This document shows, one piece after another, positions 1 to 8,321 of a stretch of DNA of 64,000 nt (within the stretch, counting starts at the first letter, position 1; each line of letters opens with the position of its first letter). Below the pieces are notes generated by a model. The model was not told the origin of the DNA and did not search any database. It worked only from the letters and a program-made list of their open reading frames with translations. Source of the stretch: WHTI01 sp963756365 (GTDB lineage: Bacteria > Actinomycetota > CADDZG01 > WHSQ01); the NCBI GenBank assembly GCA_963756365.1, contig CAVWNF010000003.1, positions 1,178,001 through 1,242,000 of the forward strand, read 5' to 3'. Position numbers and translations under genes: made by a program.

Positions 1-267
1 TTCGACGACGTCGAGGAAGTCACCCGGCTCGCCAATGACTCGAACTTCGGGCTTGCCGCGGCGATCTGGACCCGGGACATCGGCAAGGCGCTCAGGACCG
101 CGAAAGCGATGCGCGCCGGGACCGTGTGGATCAACGACAGCCAGCCCGCCCCGACCGAGGCTCCATGGGGCGGCTACAAGGAGTCCGGCATCGGCCGCGA
201 ACTCGGCCCCCACGGGATCGAGGACTACCTCGAGACCAAGCACATCTACATCAACATCGACCGCTAG
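1..267 (+). CDS. Aldehyde dehydrogenase, C-terminal part (cut by window start)
   Basis: Reading frame 1 is open from the first base to a TAG at 265-267 and gives 88 residues. The segment VWINDSQPAPTEAPWGGYKE followed by SGIGRELGPHGIEDYLETK is the C-terminal end of an NAD(P)-dependent aldehyde dehydrogenase, closest in style to the betaine-aldehyde/gamma-aminobutyraldehyde group. The catalytic Cys and Glu lie upstream of the window, so the substrate cannot be judged. Its neighbours, a class III aminotransferase and a permease, suggest amine or amino-acid catabolism (inference). The window also ends in the N-terminus of another aldehyde dehydrogenase; the two pieces do not overlap. Confidence 0.9.
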   Translation, partial: FDDVEEVTRLANDSNFGLAAAIWTRDIGKALRTAKAMRAGTVWINDSQPAPTEAPWGGYKESGIGRELGPHGIEDYLETKHIYINIDR

Positions 268-321
268 GCTCCTCCACGACGCCCGAACGCCGGGGCGCCG
301 GGTCGTCGAAAGGGGAGCCAG

Positions 322-891
322 GTGAGACCCGGTCTCGTCGCCGCCCTCATCGTCGCGCTCGTCTTCTCGGTCTCGTGCGCCTCGGATGCCGAGGTCTACG
401 GCGGATGTGGCGGGGATGGCGGGGAATCGGTCGAGCCGGCTGCCTTCGTCTCAGAGGTCGAGCGGTGGCTCGAGGTCGGGTCGATCACCGACGAGATGCA
501 CGCGTACGAGTCCGACGACACGATTCAGACGGGCACGACCGAGACCATCCCGGTCGCGGTTGAGGCCGTCGAGGGTTCCGGGGGACAAGACCTCGAGAGC
601 CTCACCCTGCACACCTCGATGATCCCCGGCATCGTCGCAACCCTCGATCGAGGTGGTGCCGTGTTCCTGGGGCTCTCTTCCGAGGGCGTCGAGGAGGAGT
701 TGGTCTTCTTCGCACTGGCCAGACCCGAGGACGAGGGAAGCTACTTCACGGGTCGCTGCAGCTACAGGTCACTTACCGAACCGCTGCGAGAGCGCCTCGG
801 GGAGGATTTCGAAGTGGCGCTGGACTCGGTCATCGGGATCACAGACGATGACCGGATCGTTCGTGCCTTGTTCCCTGGCTCCACGGATTGA
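322..891 (+). CDS. Hypothetical secreted protein, possible lipoprotein
   Basis: A GTG start at 322 follows an AGGGGAG ribosome site at 311-317. The 189-residue product begins with a short positive segment and a hydrophobic stretch (residues 5-17) ending at SVSC, a weak lipobox that would put the lipidated Cys near residue 19. The mature part is acidic and contains two further Cys close together (GGCGGDGG). I recognise no domain. The gene lies 54 bases after the aldehyde dehydrogenase on the same strand and could be cotranscribed. Export is the only function supported; an ordinary signal peptide is as likely as lipidation. Confidence 0.7.
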   Translation: MRPGLVAALIVALVFSVSCASDAEVYGGCGGDGGESVEPAAFVSEVERWLEVGSITDEMHAYESDDTIQTGTTETIPVAVEAVEGSGGQDLESLTLHTSMIPGIVATLDRGGAVFLGLSSEGVEEELVFFALARPEDEGSYFTGRCSYRSLTEPLRERLGEDFEVALDSVIGITDDDRIVRALFPGSTD

Positions 892-918
892 TCGTCATCA
901 GGCCTCTCTCACGATCAA
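888..918. terminator. Possible bidirectional hairpin between convergent genes
   Basis: TTGATCGT at 888-895 and ACGATCAA at 911-918 form a perfect 8-bp inverted repeat with a 15-base loop. It lies exactly where the secreted-protein gene and the convergent MFS gene end. There is no strong T tract, so termination is only an inference. Confidence 0.4.
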
Positions 919-2091
919 ATGGGTGAGGACGACGGAGCGCGCGTCTCGCGCCGTGTGAAAGCTCCAGCGAGGGCGATGCCGAGGGTCGAGGCGACCAGGG
1001 CGAACATCGCGGCCCGCAGGCTGATGTGGTCGGCGAGCCAGCCCATGATCGGGGGCCCGAACACGAAGCCGGAGTAGCCGACGGTCGTGACCGCACCGAT
1101 CGCGAGGCCGGCGTCGACCTCGGTCATCCCCGCGACCCCGAACGCAGCGGGGGCCGCTGCCGAGAGGAAGAACCCGAGACCGAGGAACGCGAGGCTGGCG
1201 ACGACGGGGCTCGAGGTCGCAACCGCAACCGAACCGAACGCCAGCGAGCCCAGCGCGGAGATGAGGATCGTGCGCCGGTGGCCGAGCCCGTACAGCGCGC
1301 GCGCCAGCGAACATCCGGCCGAGCGCGATCGCGGTGGCGAAGGCGGCGAACCCGAGGGCCCCGGCCATGATCGACGCGCCGAGGGTCTGCTCGAGGAAGA
1401 TCACCGCCCACACGTCCATCGAGCCCTCGACGAAGAAGGCGAACAGGACGACGAGGGCCGGAACGATGAGGTATGGCGTCGTGCGGAACGCGCGCAGGGA
1501 GAACGTGCCGGCAGCGTCGCCCCCGGTCGTGCGGCGCAAGACGGGGGAGGTCCACGCCGCGATCGCCGCGATCCCCTGGAGTACGCCCGCGCCGACGAGC
1601 AACTGGAGGGACGTGGCCCCGTTGGTCGCGGCGATGCCCGCGGCGACCGCACCGAGCGCGCCGCCGGCCCCGTAGCCGGCATGGACCCACTGCAGCACCG
1701 GGCGCTTCGAGACGACCTCGATCTGGTGCCCGACGGCGTTCGAGAAGACGTCGACCATCCCGGTGCCGAACCCGACCGCTATCCACCCCAGCGCCAGGCC
1801 CCCGGTCGGCAGGACCCCGAGGAGGGCATCGCCGACCGCGTGGATGCCGAGGGCGAGCCCGAGGGAGCGGTGCCGCGGCCACGTCTCGAGGCGGGGGGCG
1901 ACGAACGCCATGACGGCGATCGCTACCACCGAGATCAGGGCGAAGCCGAGGCTGACCTCGCCCGGGGTGTAGTCGTGGCGGTCGAGGAACCGGGGGAACG
2001 CGACCGCCCACGTCCCCCAGAACGCCCCGTAACTCGCATATGACCCCACCAGGGTGAGGGTGACCCTCCGGTACCTCACGGGCCCCGTCAT
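915..2091 (-). CDS. MFS transporter, interrupted by one frameshift
   Basis: Start ATG at 2091 and stop TGA at 915-917 on the minus strand. The N-terminal two thirds (MTGPVRYRRVTLTLVGSYAS and about seven hydrophobic helices) read in one frame as far as GRMFAGAR. The C-terminal third (ALYGLGHRRTILISALGSL to GPPIMGWLADHISLRAAMF) is in another frame. The break is in the run GGCGCGCGCGCTG near 1295-1305, and adding one GC dinucleotide restores about 390 residues, the normal MFS length. The GWLADH segment matches the MFS A-motif loop. The gene is divergent from the aminotransferase and the two share a palindrome, so it may carry that pathway's substrate. The frameshift is probably a sequencing error; true inactivation cannot be excluded. 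Confidence 0.8.
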
Positions 2092-2122
2092 GGTTGCCCC
2101 CACATGCGTCTCCCGGCTATTA

Positions 2123-2138
2123 TTGAATGGCCGTTCAA
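2123..2138. promoter_or_regulatory. Palindromic operator in the MFS/aminotransferase divergent promoter
   Basis: TTGAATGGCCGTTCAA is a 16-bp palindrome with one mismatched pair, centred on GGCC. It sits between the divergent starts at 2091 and 2170. Its half-site (TGAACG/CGTTCA) is shared with the palindrome over the start of the nearby TetR gene (4175-4193), so binding by that regulator is likely (inference). Confidence 0.6.
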
Positions 2139-2169
2139 ACACTAGCCGACCCCTGGGAAGGGTGGAAGC

Positions 2170-3543
2170 ATGGCCCACGCAACGATGCCCGCCACGGACG
2201 AGGCCCGCCTCGCGGAGCTGATCGCCGAACAGCAGGAGATCTTCCTGAACCGCCAGAAGAAGTCCGCCGCGCTGCTCGAGCGCGCCCAGAAGAGCCTCGC
2301 CGGCGGAGGAACGTCGTCGTGGCAGATCGCCCGGCCCCAGATGATCTGGGTGAGCCACGGTGACGGCTCGAAGATCTACGACGCCGACGGCATGGAGTAC
2401 GTCGACATGCACGGCGGCTACGGCGTCTCGCTCATGGGCCACGGACACCCGGCGGTCGTCAAGGCGGTCACCGACAGGGCGCCGCTCGGGACCCACTTCG
2501 CACAGCCGACCGAGGATGCGATCTGGTGCGGCGAGGAGCTCGCCCGTCGGTGGGGTCTGCCGCTGTGGCGCTTCGGCAACTCGGGCACCGAGGCGACGAT
2601 GGACGCGTTCCACCTGATGCGCGCCCACACCGAACGTGACCTGGTGATCAAGATCGAGGGCTGCTACCACGGCCATCACGACTCGGCGATGGTGTCGGTC
2701 GCGAACGAGGCCGACGAGATCGGCCCCGCCGACCGTCCGGCGCAGCCGGCTGCCGGGACCGGCATCCCGAAGGCGATCACCGATCTCACGCTGATCGCCC
2801 CGTACAACGACCTCGCCTACGTCGAGAAGCTGCTCGTAGAGAACGAGGGCAACGTCGCCGGGATGATCCTCGAGCCGATCATGATGAACGCCGGGATCAT
2901 CGAGCCGGACGACGGCTACCTCCAGGGCCTCAAGGACCTCCTGCACGCGCACGGCGCGCTGCTCGCGTTCGACGAGGTCAAGACCGGTCTCACGGTCGGC
3001 CCCGGCGGTGCGACGAAGGCGCTCGGCGTGACCCCGGACATGGTCTGTCTCGCGAAGGCGATCGGCGGGGGAGTGCCGTGCGGCGCGATCGGCGGGACCC
3101 AAGAAGTCATGGAGACGATCGCTACCGGCGGATACGAGCAGGTCGGCACCTTCAACGGGAATCCGCTCACCATGGCTGCGGTCCGGGCGACCCTCGAGAC
3201 CCTCGATGACGACGCCTACGCTCACATCGACGTGCTGCGTTCCATCACCACAGGGGGTATCGAGAAGCTGATCGCCGAGTACGACATCCCTGCGTACGTC
3301 GTGGCGGTGGGAGCGAAAGGGGCGGTCACCTTCTCGCTGTCTCCGGTAAGGAACTACCGAGACTTCCTCGAGAGCGACGAGCGCTACAGCAACGCACATT
3401 GGCTCTTCCAGCACAACGGAGGCGTTTTCCTACCTCCTTGGGGGAAGGCGGAGCAATGGCTGTTCTCGGTTCAGCACACCGAGGATGACGCTCAGCGGAT
3501 GGTGGACAACTTCGAGTCGTTCGCTCGAGCCTTGAGGGCCTGA
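2170..3543 (+). CDS. Class III aminotransferase (glutamate-1-semialdehyde aminomutase-like)
   Basis: This 457-residue PLP-dependent enzyme has fold type I landmarks: NSGTEATMDAFHLMRA for the cofactor phosphate loop, GCYHGHHDS, LLAFDEVKTG with the PLP-ring Asp, and LAKAIGGGVPCGAIGG with the Schiff-base Lys near residue 298. Overall it resembles the HemL-like subgroup. An N-terminal extension of about 40 residues, and a setting outside any heme locus, argue against true HemL. Transcription runs divergently from the MFS transporter, and an aldehyde dehydrogenase lies 2 kb upstream. A transaminase plus aldehyde dehydrogenase is the usual logic for degrading an amine or omega-amino acid, but the substrate is unknown. 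The 3' end overlaps the convergent TetR gene. Confidence 0.85.
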   Translation: MAHATMPATDEARLAELIAEQQEIFLNRQKKSAALLERAQKSLAGGGTSSWQIARPQMIWVSHGDGSKIYDADGMEYVDMHGGYGVSLMGHGHPAVVKAVTDRAPLGTHFAQPTEDAIWCGEELARRWGLPLWRFGNSGTEATMDAFHLMRAHTERDLVIKIEGCYHGHHDSAMVSVANEADEIGPADRPAQPAAGTGIPKAITDLTLIAPYNDLAYVEKLLVENEGNVAGMILEPIMMNAGIIEPDDGYLQGLKDLLHAHGALLAFDEVKTGLTVGPGGATKALGVTPDMVCLAKAIGGGVPCGAIGGTQEVMETIATGGYEQVGTFNGNPLTMAAVRATLETLDDDAYAHIDVLRSITTGGIEKLIAEYDIPAYVVAVGAKGAVTFSLSPVRNYRDFLESDERYSNAHWLFQHNGGVFLPPWGKAEQWLFSVQHTEDDAQRMVDNFESFARALRA

Positions 3544-4167
3544 CCCTCAGACACCCCGGCGTCGGGCGCCAGCTCTCGCGCGGCAAACCCAAGTGCGATC
3601 GATCGGGCGCGGCCCGGCGAGATCTCACGATCGTTCAGGATGATCTGGATCGCGAGTCCGTCGATCAAGCACGACAGAGCGACCGCGAACGAGGTGGCGT
3701 CAACACGGTCGCCAAACTCCCCGGTGCCCTGGCCTTCTCTGATGACCTCGCTGATCGTGCTCCTCCAGCGCCGATCGAGAGCCTCCCGCTTGGCCGCCGC
3801 ATCCGGATCCCTCAGGGCGCGGGACCACAGCTCGATCCACAGCACCCACTGGTTCATGGTTCGGGGACCATCGTCGGCCGGGTGGACATGAAACCTCGAT
3901 GAGGTGAGCCAGCCGTTCACTGGGCCCGGCGAGGTCGGTCAGTTCGTGGAACGTGCGCAGGTAGAAGCGATCCTCCGCAACGGTAAGGGCCTCGGTGAGC
4001 AGATGATCCTTCGTCCCGAAGTAGTAGATGACGAGCGCGGCAGAGGTGCCGGCGGCCGCGGCGATATCGACGATGCGAGTGTCGTGGAGACCCTTAGTCG
4101 AGATCACGTCTGCCGCGGCCTCGAGGATCTGTCTCCGTCGTTCTCCAGTAGCGGTTCCTGTGGGCAA
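3492..4167 (-). CDS. TetR/AcrR-family regulator (BetI-like C-domain), one frameshift
   Basis: The best start is TTG at 4167, preceded on the minus strand by CAGGAGGAAACC, a near-ideal ribosome site; longer ORF starts have no such site. The N-terminal HTH (RRRQILEAAADVISTKGLHD, then VDIAAAAGTSAALVIYYFGT) is typical TetR. The C-domain (MNQWVLWIELWSRALRDPDA, then GEFGDRVDATSFAVALSCLI) resembles the BetI/TetR_C_6 type. The two halves are in different frames, with the break near 3885-3895 (after HLIEVS), so one base is probably missing or extra. The perfect palindrome at 4175-4193 overlaps its translation start, indicating autoregulation. It probably also controls the MFS/aminotransferase pair. 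Confidence 0.8.
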
Positions 4168-4174
4168 GGTTTCC

Positions 4175-4193
4175 TCCTGAACGCTGTTCAGGA
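4175..4193. promoter_or_regulatory. TetR autoregulatory operator
   Basis: TCCTGAACGCTGTTCAGGA is a perfect inverted repeat of 8 bp with a 3-base centre. It partly covers the Shine-Dalgarno sequence of the TetR gene (complement of 4173-4177). The arms share TGAAC/GTTCA with the palindrome at 2123-2138. Confidence 0.65.
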
Positions 4194-4374
4194 TACAGGG
4201 CGATCTCCGAGAGCAGCGACGGAAGCATGGAGCGGCAGCGACCGGAGGAGGGAGCGGTAGCGACGGGACCAAGCGGCGGTACGGGACGGCGATTGCCGCC
4301 TAGGGCCCCCCGTGTGCCTATAGGGTGGCGAACGGCTCAGACAGAAGCAGGGCAAGCAACAGGAGGAGGAGTAC

Positions 4375-4650
4375 GTGAATAAGAAGGAACTCATCGACTC
4401 GGTAGCCGAGAAGACCGGCGAGAGCAAGAGGGTCGTCGGCGACGTTGTCGACGCCTTCATCGCAACCGTGCAGTCGGGTGTCACCCAGGGTGACCGTGTG
4501 TCGCTGCCGGGCTTCGGCACCTTCGAGCGCCGTCAGCGCTCCGCCCGTACCGCCCGCAACCCGCGCACCGGCGAGCCGATCCAGATCGCGGCCGCCAAGG
4601 TACCGGCGTTCAAGGCCGGTTCGGCGTTCAAGGAAGCCGTTAACAAGTAA
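4375..4650 (+). CDS. hup: HU family DNA-binding protein
   Basis: The GTG start at 4375 follows AGGAGGAGGA at 4361-4370. The 91-residue product has the full HU fold: an N-terminal helical dimerisation part (MNKKELIDSVAEKTGESKRV), the central GDRVSLPGFGTFERRQR strand region, and the DNA-intercalating arm RTARNPRTGEPIQ before VPAFKAGSAFK. It binds and bends DNA nonspecifically as a dimer in the nucleoid. There is no Lys/Ala-rich C-terminal tail like that of mycobacterial HupB. The gene stands alone and is followed by a strong hairpin. Confidence 0.95.
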   Translation: MNKKELIDSVAEKTGESKRVVGDVVDAFIATVQSGVTQGDRVSLPGFGTFERRQRSARTARNPRTGEPIQIAAAKVPAFKAGSAFKEAVNK

Positions 4651-4666
4651 GAAGAGTCGTAACGGG

Positions 4667-4694
4667 AAGGGCCCCCGGTCTTCCGGGGGCCCTT
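4667..4694 (+). terminator. Strong hairpin terminator after hup
   Basis: AAGGGCCCCCGG (4667-4678) and CCGGGGGCCCTT (4683-4694) form a perfect 12-bp stem with the tetraloop TCTT, beginning 16 bases after the hup stop. No long T tract follows, as is common for terminators in high-GC Actinomycetota. It also lies at the end of the convergent G8 gene and may serve both. Confidence 0.8.
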
Positions 4695-4708
4695 CGTCGT
4701 TCGCCGCC

Positions 4709-7128
4709 CTATCTCGTGACCTTGATCTCCTCGTAGGAACCGGTGCCTACGATCTTCAGATGGAGCGTGGAGCCATCGAAGAAGTATGCGGAATCGTTCG
4801 AGTTCGCCAGTGCGGTGAGGCCGCCGACCGATGGCACCGGGTACCCCCAGCGGGTCACCTTGCCCACCGAAGACATCGGAACCTCGAGGCGCACCCACGT
4901 GCCCTTGGCTCGCCACAGGACGAATCTGGTGCGCTCTGGAGTGCCCCCGTTGAACGACACGGAGTAGTTCTGCTCGGGGAAGAGGCTCGTGATCGCGTCC
5001 TCGGAGTCCTCACAACAGCCCATGAGCCGCTGCTGGACCCCGTCGTCCCGCGTGAGGAGGAGCGGCTTGATCGCGGCGGTCCCGCCACTGCTGCCAACGA
5101 TCAACGAGACGTACTCGGAGGCACAGACATGGGCATTCCACGGACCTTGATAGCTGCACGAGGCGTCGAGCAAGAATGGGTTGTCCGCGACCACCGCTCT
5201 CCCAGGGACGCCAGTTACCGAGCCGTCGGCGTCAACGAATACCTTCGAGGCATCTCCGTCCATCCCGGGCTCTACAGGGGTCAGGTAGACGGGATTGGAC
5301 GAGGTGAACGTGACCCCGGACGCGTAGTTGCCGGGATCTATCGAGAACGCATCGGGGGCCAGGTACCCGAGCGCGCCCGACTCACGGACAGGGTTCGGCT
5401 CGAGGTTCGCGAAGTCGACGTCCTCGACCCCGATGAGGCCGTCGTAGAACTCGAATCCGATGATCGGCGTGGATCGGCTCCCAGAAGAACGGAAGAGCGC
5501 GACCTTCGTACCCGGTGTCTTCCCACGGCTCGGTGGTCCCGGGGTTGTCCGTCTCTCCGACGATGAAGGAGTCCCGGATAACGGTGTCTGACGATGCGAA
5601 CGTCGCGCCAGCTCGGTTGTCGGCCAAGGTTGCGCCGGAAACGATCTCGTTCTCGCCCCGGAGCCAGATCCCACGGTCGCGGTTCATATATGACGTGAGG
5701 TTCTCGAACTCTGCAGGCACGGCTCCGGAGTCCCAGTCTCCCGGGATCTCATGAGGGCTGTAGAAGGTGCTCTCCGTAGTTCCGTTGGGCCGGGGGCCAT
5801 CGTCTACGTTCAGACCGCGGTCCCCGTTCGAGTGAGCCACGTTGTCAGCGAAGCTCCCTAGGGGCGTCATGCGCGGCCACAGATCATCGGACTCGCTGAG
5901 ACCGGTTGGGTGTTCGGGGAGCGCGTACCAGAACCCGAACGCTTCGGAACCGGCAGCCGCATTGCCATCCACGACATTGTCGGGATTGGTGATCCAGAAC
6001 GTCGCGGGTCGCCTGTCGGTGGGGAGCAAGCCCTTCTTCACGCCTCGCGTACCGAGACCGAGGTTGTTCGTGATCACGTTGTCGGTCTCGGCCCCATCTT
6101 CGAGGAAGAACCCATGACCCAGGTGGTCGTAACAAACGTTGCCATCGACCAGGACCTTCCTCGTCCCGTGGATCACTACGCAGCGGTTGAAGCTATGGAC
6201 GATCGCCGAGGACCGCAGATACGAGTCGGGCGCAGGTCCGTCCATGTGGAAGTGGACCGGGTACCTGCGAAGTCGCTTCTTCTGACCCATCGCGCGGAAC
6301 TCGACGCCCTCGACGCGGAACGTGCTCCCCGCCATCACCATCGTGTGTCCGCCGAACGAGGTCGACGCGGAGGTCGCATCGCCACGGACGACGATGTTGC
6401 GAGAGAGAAGGCCCACCTCTGCTCGCTCATCGACCTTGTGGCCAGCGATGTCCTGCACCGTTCCCCAGTGGCGGTAGTCGAGCGCCTCGTTCAGTCCGAC
6501 ACGCCGTCCGGCCACCGAGGTGATGGTTCTCTCCTCGTCGTGATGGCTCCAGTAACCAGATGAAGCCAAGACGACCCTGTCGCCGACCTTCCAGCCGGGA
6601 TCCTCGGCGAGAACGATCTCGTCTGCCCCCGCGTCCGCGGTCTCTCCCGAGCCTCGTCCACCCCTGCTCCGGTGCGCCGTGAAGCTCGAGGCGTCCGCCC
6701 ATCACCCCCAGTACCTTCGTCCCCATCCCCATGACGCTCGCCTCGGATGGAGCGCCGGTGAGGGTGATCGTCGCTCTATCGAGGAAGGGGCGGGCTGCAG
6801 TCCCCACCTTGAGTGCTCCGTGGACCATCACCCAATCGGACGTGAGCTCCACGTCACGGCGGGCGAAGGAGAGGACCCCGTAGATCATCAGCCCCGAGAG
6901 CGGAGGCGAGTCGGTGTCGAGTTGGACCTTCGAACCGGCCGGGATAGTGACTCGATCCCGTGGGCCTGGGACGCCGCCCCTCCAGGTAGCTGGGTCTGAC
7001 CACGACATCATCTTCGAGGAGCGCCGCGCCGTGATCGTCTGCGGGCCAGCCTCTGCGCTAGCGAACGGCAGTTGCAGGAGCAGGACGAGTCCCATGATCA
7101 TCGAGGTGGGTCTACGCAAGTCGGTCAC
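4709..7128 (-). CDS. Secreted G8-domain/beta-helix protein, CEMIP/TMEM2-like, two frameshifts
   Basis: Three overlapping minus-strand frames join into about 805 residues. Part 1 has a signal peptide (MGLVLLLQLPFASAEA) and a G8 domain (WSDPATWRGGVPGPRDRVTI, GLMIYGVLSF), reaching WTRLG. Part 2 continues ETADAGADEIVLAEDPGWKV, then AEVGLLSRNIVVRGD, FGGHTMVMAGS, RYPVHFHMDG, SFNRCVVIHGTRKVLVDGN and DHLGHGFFLEDGAETDNV; this order and wording closely match the CEMIP (KIAA1199)/TMEM2 family. Part 3 (TPIIGFEFYDGLIGVEDVDF to the stop) is the C-terminal beta-rich region. The breaks are near 6650 and 5472. The animal proteins act on hyaluronan; activity here is unknown. The start is uncertain: GTG 7128 or ATG 7101, neither with a good ribosome site. 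Confidence 0.8.
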
Positions 7129-7166
7129 TCCACAGGTCGGTCACTCCACAGCTCGGTCAGTCCACA
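7119..7166. repeat. Three tandem 16-bp repeats at the 5' end of the G8 gene
   Basis: AGTCGGTCACTCCACA (7119-7134), GGTCGGTCACTCCACA (7135-7150) and GCTCGGTCAGTCCACA (7151-7166) lie head to tail, with one or two differences between units. They cover the possible GTG start at 7128. The unit length is not a multiple of three, so gain or loss of a unit would shift any reading frame that starts upstream. Confidence 0.85.
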
Positions 7167-7232
7167 GGCCGGGTGCCACGATTATCGGCGCGCTGTCCGA
7201 CGGGGTGAAGGAGGAACGGTAGATTCGGTCGC

Positions 7233-7580
7233 ATGAAGAGGAGCATGGGTGGTGGTTCGTACCGGGGGCCGGTGGCGCACGGCCGTCAGACGAGGACCAT
7301 TCGTCTTATGCAGGCCCTTTTCGTCCTGATCGCGATCGGGACGATCGCCCTCGCATCCGTGGACCCCAACGGAGTGGGGGCGCACGATCCAGGTCTCTCG
7401 CGCCCGATCTCGCTGGTGATCCTGGCCGTTGTCTCTCTCTTCGCCGCTCGTTCCCTCGGGGGCCGGAGTGGCGTCAAGATCCCGACCCCTGCGCGGCTCG
7501 ATGAGCTCGTCGGGAGAGCCGAACAGGCCGCCGTGCAGCGAGCCGAGCTCTCCGCTGGAGAGGACACGACCAGCCCCTGA
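7233..7580 (+). CDS. Small membrane protein of unknown function
   Basis: This 115-residue protein has a basic N-terminus (MKRSMGGGSYRGPVAHGRQT) and two predicted membrane segments (about residues 26-42, LFVLIAIGTIALA, and 57-73, ISLVILAVVSLFAA). A soluble C-terminal tail of about 40 residues contains ARLDELVGRAEQAAVQRAEL. I recognise no domain. A GAAGGAGGAA element at 7206-7215 lies rather far from the ATG at 7233; ATG 7245 is an alternative start. It is divergent from the G8 gene and convergent with cofC. Only membrane location can be inferred. Confidence 0.65.
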   Translation: MKRSMGGGSYRGPVAHGRQTRTIRLMQALFVLIAIGTIALASVDPNGVGAHDPGLSRPISLVILAVVSLFAARSLGGRSGVKIPTPARLDELVGRAEQAAVQRAELSAGEDTTSP

Positions 7581-7605
7581 TCGCATCAGGTCCTGAGCGA
7601 CCTGA
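7576..7605. terminator. Overlapping hairpins between convergent genes
   Basis: CCTGAT-CGC-ATCAGG (7576-7590) and TCAGGTC-CTGAGC-GACCTGA (7586-7605) are two perfect, mutually exclusive inverted repeats. They span the stop of the small membrane gene and the last codons of cofC. A bidirectional terminator is plausible but there is no T tract. Confidence 0.4.
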
Positions 7606-8218
7606 GGAACCGTTCGGTTGAGGTTGCACGATCCGAGGCGATCTTCAGGAACGCCTCGATGTCCGCCGGAGTGTCGATATCGAGATCCATTCGTTCCAAC
7701 GGCAAGACGGAGCATCTGACCCCGGCCACTTCAGCCGCCTTGATATGAGCCACAAGGCTCCCCTCGCCGAAGTTGGGAGCGATCGCAGGCGGGAGGGTGA
7801 GAGACAAGGCATTGGTTCCGCCATCTCCGGTAGAGGGCACCACGACGACGTCGGATAGATCGCCGGTGTCGACGATGTCCGCGATGTCCTCCGGAGTCGT
7901 AAGGGGCACGTCGCCAGGCAGGACGAGGACCGACGAGGCCCCGAGTCCCTCGATGGCGGCTATCGCCTGGACGAGGGCAGCGTTGAGGCCGTGGCCGTCA
8001 TCCTTTATGCCACCGAATCCGGCCTCGGTCGCGAGGCTTATCGCCTCGTCACTGTCCGATACGACGAACCACTCGACCATCGGACTGTTGTGGCACAGAT
8101 CGAGAGCGTCCTCGAACATCGAGCGCGCGACCGACTCCCGTTCAGCCTGGGAGAGATCGGGAGCCAATCTGGACTTGGCATTCTCGAAACGCTTGGCGGC
8201 GAGGAGGCCCACTTTCAT
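7586..8218 (-). CDS. cofC: 2-phospho-L-lactate/phosphoenolpyruvate guanylyltransferase (F420 biosynthesis)
   Basis: This 210-residue protein has the CofC/FbiD nucleotidyltransferase pattern: MKVGLLAAKRFENAKSRLAP (GTP-binding start), VVSDSDE, GGIKDDGHGLNAALVQAI, SVLVLPGDVPLTTPEDIADI (metal-binding Asp) and VVVVPSTGDGGTNAL. It transfers GMP to phospholactate or PEP, the first committed step of coenzyme F420 synthesis, in the cytosol. ATG 8218 starts exactly at the conserved N-terminus; the longer upstream ORF is not supported. The other F420 genes (cofD/fbiA, cofE/fbiB, fbiC) are not in the window. A likely F420-using enzyme begins about 100 bases away on the other strand. Confidence 0.9.
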   Translation of the reverse strand: MKVGLLAAKRFENAKSRLAPDLSQAERESVARSMFEDALDLCHNSPMVEWFVVSDSDEAISLATEAGFGGIKDDGHGLNAALVQAIAAIEGLGASSVLVLPGDVPLTTPEDIADIVDTGDLSDVVVVPSTGDGGTNALSLTLPPAIAPNFGEGSLVAHIKAAEVAGVRCSVLPLERMDLDIDTPADIEAFLKIASDRATSTERFLRSLRT

Positions 8219-8321
8219 TACCGGATAGCATCTCCCATCCCCGGAGCGCCGAAGACGCCGCCAGCCGGATCGCACCGTAGGCAACCTCAGCGGCTCGATC
8301 TGAGAGCCGAGAAGGGCAGGC

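Noticed and set aside
898..3414. An 838-codon minus-strand frame covering the aminotransferase and the MFS transporter
   Set aside because: Its first half is the antisense shadow of the aminotransferase; only the part after 2091 is a real protein. High GC leaves long shadow frames open.
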